Below are positions 60,704 to 64,000 of a DNA stretch of 64,000 bases, in pieces (the stretch's first letter is position 1; each line of letters starts with the position of its first letter). Position numbers and translations under genes: made by a program. The stretch comes from Rusavskia elegans (taxonomy: Eukaryota > Ascomycota > Lecanoromycetes > Teloschistales > Teloschistaceae). Under the pieces are notes generated by a model, which was not told where the DNA came from, made no database searches, and saw nothing but the letters and a program-made list of their open reading frames with translations. The stretch is taken from NCBI GenBank assembly GCA_011316305.1, contig SAUG01000063.1:1-64000 (forward strand). Direction: 5' to 3'.

Positions 60704-60759
60704 CCCCTTCCATACCCCTTCCATACCCCTTCCATACCCCATCCATACCCCGTCTATAC
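60701..60759. repeat. 11-bp tandem repeat (ATACCCCTTCC), about 5 copies
   Basis: Five head-to-tail units from 60701; units 4 and 5 have single changes (ATACCCCATCC, ATACCCCGTCT). The array begins at the end of the right arm of the inverted repeat. Confidence 0.9.
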
Positions 60760-61766
60760 TTACTCCTTTTAAACCACCTCTATACCCATTCCATGCCTCC
60801 CTTATACTACTCCACCCTCTTATCCTCCTTTCTTCCCTCCAGCATACCTATTTCAAACCACACACCCATTATACCGTGTAGCGTCCCCAGAAACCCTCCC
60901 CTCCCCATCATCCACACTGGTCTCTGACCACCAATCTAACCCACCCAATCACTGATTCCGTATCGGAATCCAAACTTCAAGCTTAGTACATGGAGTCGAA
61001 ACAGAGATATTGTAATTCTGTGAGGAATGTGATGCCGAAATACAGCATCTTCTACGGAATCTCGTCTTTGTGCTCTGATAAAGATGTTTGTTTTTAGTTC
61101 AAGTCTCATTCGACGCTTATTATGGGACTGCATTCTTTTTGTTGTTGTTATTCCTCCCCTTTCTTTTCTCATTCTTTAGGTAATTTTCAGATTTCTAATT
61201 TCTTTCCGCGGCCTGCCGGGCTAACCGCAAAGTCGCATAGAGATTAATAGCACTCTAGTCGCCTCCTCGCCCTTTCGGTTTTCGTTGCTGTCTTTGATAA
61301 AGGCATGGAATGCACGGGTGTCAAGAAGAAAGGATTGGGACATTGCTGCAAGCCCAGGCAAGCAATTATACCAGGACATCGACTTTCCGAACTCCCCAGT
61401 ATTATCAGTCTAAAAATTCTCAATATAGCTGAAGTTATCACGTAGCGGACCTCTATAACATATCGTCTTAACTTTATCTTAAGAATCGATAACCTCTAAA
61501 TCATTCCCGTATCGATGCTGGTGCTCCAACGAAGATACAAGAATTCTTGCTCTTATCTGCAGTTAAGCTACGAATACATTCTCTCAGATAGGGGAACTTT
61601 TGGCGCTATCCCATCTGGGTTCAAACAATGCAGCAGGGGTTTTTAGCCCTCGACGCGACCGTTTTGACGCGTCGGATGCAGGATAATTTTCAACGCTTTT
61701 CATCCCTCAATAGTCAGTCATACGAAGAAAACGTTCATACTGAGTGCTGATCCAAAGTCTACGAAG

Positions 61767-62603
61767 ATGTTAAAGAGAAAGCAACCTCTTGATGACCAAC
61801 CCTCCGCATCACACTTCAAACTGGTCAAGCGCCTCCCCCAAAAATCTCGTCAGCCATTCCGATTCGGCAACCTCCCTCAAACCATTCGCGACAGGATCTA
61901 CCGTCTGTGTCTGGTCAACGAGCACCCGACAACGATTGTCGTCGACGAGACTTCTGGCTGGGATGGAGAGGAACTCACCACAGGCCAGATCTACGATAGT
62001 GAGGAATTAGTGCGACTCACCACTGCAATCCATTCTCAAGAGCGTTTGACCTCCAACGTCACTGCAGCTCTTCTCCAGATCAACAGCACGATCCACGAAG
62101 AAGCTGCCCCAATCCTTTACGGCCTCAACACCTTTTCCTTCATGGGTCGGAACTGCTGGATCGACCTCATCTACTTCGAGTGGCGCTTGACCAAAATAAG
62201 TCGCAAAAGCATTCGCACCGTCGTGATCGATTTTCCGGCCATCGAACGAGGATACAACAGTGAGCTGAATAGTGCAAGCACCACAGGCCTGAAATCGCTC
62301 AAGAAGTTTTCGGTCCTTGCATCCCTGACACTCGTTGCGTACGAAGACATCACGACCAGCGACCTCAAGCATTTGCGCCAAATACGCGACAGTGTTCCTG
62401 CAAGCTGCCGTATCGCGATCGACGTCCGCAAGACCTCTCGGTATCACAAAGACGGCGGATGGGACCATCGACCAGTACCTGGAGGGGTTTCCAATCTTGT
62501 TGGGGTTTGGAACGAGTACCCATCTGTTGTGACCATACCCGATATCTCAGGCCGGCTTTGGCGCACTCCGCATTGCCATTTCCTCACTATTTTCAATGAT
62601 TGA
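61767..62603 (+). CDS. 2EXR/DUF7730-type F-box-like protein
   Basis: A 278-aa intronless frame from ATG 61767. A basic N-terminus (MLKRKQP) is followed by FGNLPQTIRDRIYRLCLV at about residue 33 and INSTIHEEAAPILYGLNTFSF at about 104, the two family landmarks. It is the last intact gene before the right RIP tract, mirroring the first gene at the left end. Function unknown. Confidence 0.7.
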   Translation: MLKRKQPLDDQPSASHFKLVKRLPQKSRQPFRFGNLPQTIRDRIYRLCLVNEHPTTIVVDETSGWDGEELTTGQIYDSEELVRLTTAIHSQERLTSNVTAALLQINSTIHEEAAPILYGLNTFSFMGRNCWIDLIYFEWRLTKISRKSIRTVVIDFPAIERGYNSELNSASTTGLKSLKKFSVLASLTLVAYEDITTSDLKHLRQIRDSVPASCRIAIDVRKTSRYHKDGGWDHRPVPGGVSNLVGVWNEYPSVVTIPDISGRLWRTPHCHFLTIFND

Positions 62604-62739
62604 GACTTCTAGCATTCTGCTCGACCTGCGAATGATAACCATGTGCTGATGGCCAAAAACATGGTTTTCACGACCGCGATATCCCATGGTTGGCAGTCTC
62701 GGTATTGGATATCCACCGTCACAAACCGCGACTATCGAA

Positions 62740-64000
62740 ACGTCCTTAATGCGATGCTATATTTTAAAGAAGTCGGCAATATTCTTTATATCGATATATC
62801 GGCTTATAAGATAAACTATACTAAGAATTATAGTAAGAACTCTATACGAAGTTCTAAATATAATATATTTTAAGCCCGCCGTTATCTATAGCTACGCAGC
62901 TAGTACTGTAGAAAAATCGTATACGCGGTAAGGTTAGAAAAAAGCCCGCCTAGTATAAATCGCGATATTTCTAGAGGCCTAATAAAATAAAGTATCTAAA
63001 ATCGGTAATCAGAGTTTCTAACCTTATTTATAAAAACGAGCGAAAGGAAATAACGAATATACCGACAAGTAGAAATTTATATTAATAATATACTACGGAT
63101 ATAAATTTAATAAAACGGTTTCTATAATAGTTTCTCTAGTATATCCGCCTTTAAATTATATAAAATATCGACGCCGCTACTATATTATAGTTTTTCTTTT
63201 TTTCTATTAGTATTCGTTACTTTTATCTTTAATTTACTACTATAACTATAACTATTTACTATCTTAGAACTATTATTAATAACGAGTTCGCTATTTTTAT
63301 CGATATAATTACTATACCGCGACTTTATTAGCTATATAATCTACCCGGATATTAAAGTTTCTATAAATTTCAGCTTTTTTTCTACTCTAAAATTAACTTT
63401 ATATATTTTATACTATACCTATAATATTACTATAATATAATAGCGACTATTAAAAAACTACTAAAACTTTTATATATCTATATAATATATAATCTCGTAT
63501 AGAAATAGAGGGATAGTTTCTCTATTTATATTTTTAATCGCTTTATAAATAATAATAACTAGCGAACGAGTTTCGTAGTTATAGATAAAAGAAACGCTTA
63601 ATATAATATAGATTATATAGGCTAGAACGCCGAAAAGAAAAAAAGAAAAGGGAGATATTATATAGATATAAAAGTTAAAGGCGAAGTTTAGAAAAATAGG
63701 GTCGGAAAGGAAAATATTATAGAATTAGATAATAAAAGCCTAGAAATAAATAAATAAAGTATCGAGGCGGCTAAATAAATATTCTATATCTAAAAGGCCG
63801 AATAATATATATATTTTTAAAATATCTTCCGCGGTATAGTATAAAATATAATATAGTATCGATTAAATATTACTGTAGTCTTTTTAGAGAAATAATAAAC
63901 TAAAAGGAAAAGATCCTATATTTTAAAATTCTAAAACTAGTTTTATATAGTACTAGAAAAGCTCTAGATAGTCGGGCTCTAATATCTAATAGTTAAATCT
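62740..64000. repeat. Right RIP-saturated AT-rich tract
   Basis: AT-rich, TA-rich and nearly devoid of CA/TG, with stops in every frame. I recognise no element. The tract starts within ~150 bp after the DUF7730-type gene, so the gene island is bracketed by RIP blocks. It runs out of the window. Confidence 0.85.

Larger units (their letters stand above)
60316..61766. other. Intergenic with inverted and tandem repeats
   Basis: Downstream of the NRPS. It contains the nested inverted repeat and the 11-bp tandem repeat (separate entries). No supported gene. Confidence 0.5.

Noticed and set aside
1..64000. CRISPR, bacterial operon, or riboswitch features
   Set aside because: Introns, RIP and fungal families make the DNA eukaryotic; no regular spacer array seen.

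Overview
The window looks like a piece of a filamentous ascomycete (Pezizomycotina) chromosome; Dothideomycetes is a guess. The grounds are short introns (about 45-123 nt, GT..AG, CTAAC/CTGAC-like branch sites), HET, 2EXR/DUF7730-type and fungal-rhodopsin genes, a hydroxamate-siderophore NRPS, and AT-rich flanks that have almost lost CA/TG dinucleotides, the signature of repeat-induced point mutation (RIP). Gene models were spliced by eye; where I give exons, the joined reading frame was checked.

Layout. 1-6500: RIP-saturated tract holding a decayed Ty1/copia element on + (zinc knuckle, protease, integrase, RT, RNase H in order), a 40-bp tandem repeat and a tRNA-like relic. 6692-7712: 2EXR/DUF7730-type gene (-). 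8194-21469: a gene graveyard with a 5'-truncated SET remnant, a BOR1-like pseudogene, an SDR pseudogene, a decayed unrecognised gene and an FAD-linked oxidase pseudogene, among which a MYND-finger gene and a fungal rhodopsin-domain gene look intact. 22902-39446: ordinary genes, namely a GPI-type secreted protein, a second DUF7730-type protein, a nine-exon MFS sugar transporter, a HET protein, a third DUF7730-type protein with an acidic repeat, a small C2H2 protein and a secreted Cys-rich protein, separated by long gene-free stretches.

41964-60315 is the centrepiece, an iron-siderophore cluster: L-ornithine N5-monooxygenase (sidA, -), a full-length ABC-B exporter (-), and a 3538-residue intronless NRPS (+) with domains A-T-C-A-T-C-T-C-T-C. 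The proposed flow is ornithine to N5-hydroxyornithine (SidA), acylation by an enzyme encoded elsewhere, assembly and probably cyclisation on the NRPS, then export or compartment transfer by the ABC protein. Three exact ATCWGATAA sites (SreA-type GATA repressor consensus) lie in the two intergenic regions of the cluster, which fits iron-repressed co-regulation. The two-A-domain architecture and a GG-to-DE type change in the first C-domain motif (HHxxxDE) make the product hard to predict.

60316-62603 holds a nested inverted repeat beside an 11-bp tandem repeat and a fourth DUF7730-type gene. From about 62740 a second RIP-saturated tract runs to the window end, so the gene island is enclosed by two AT-rich blocks.
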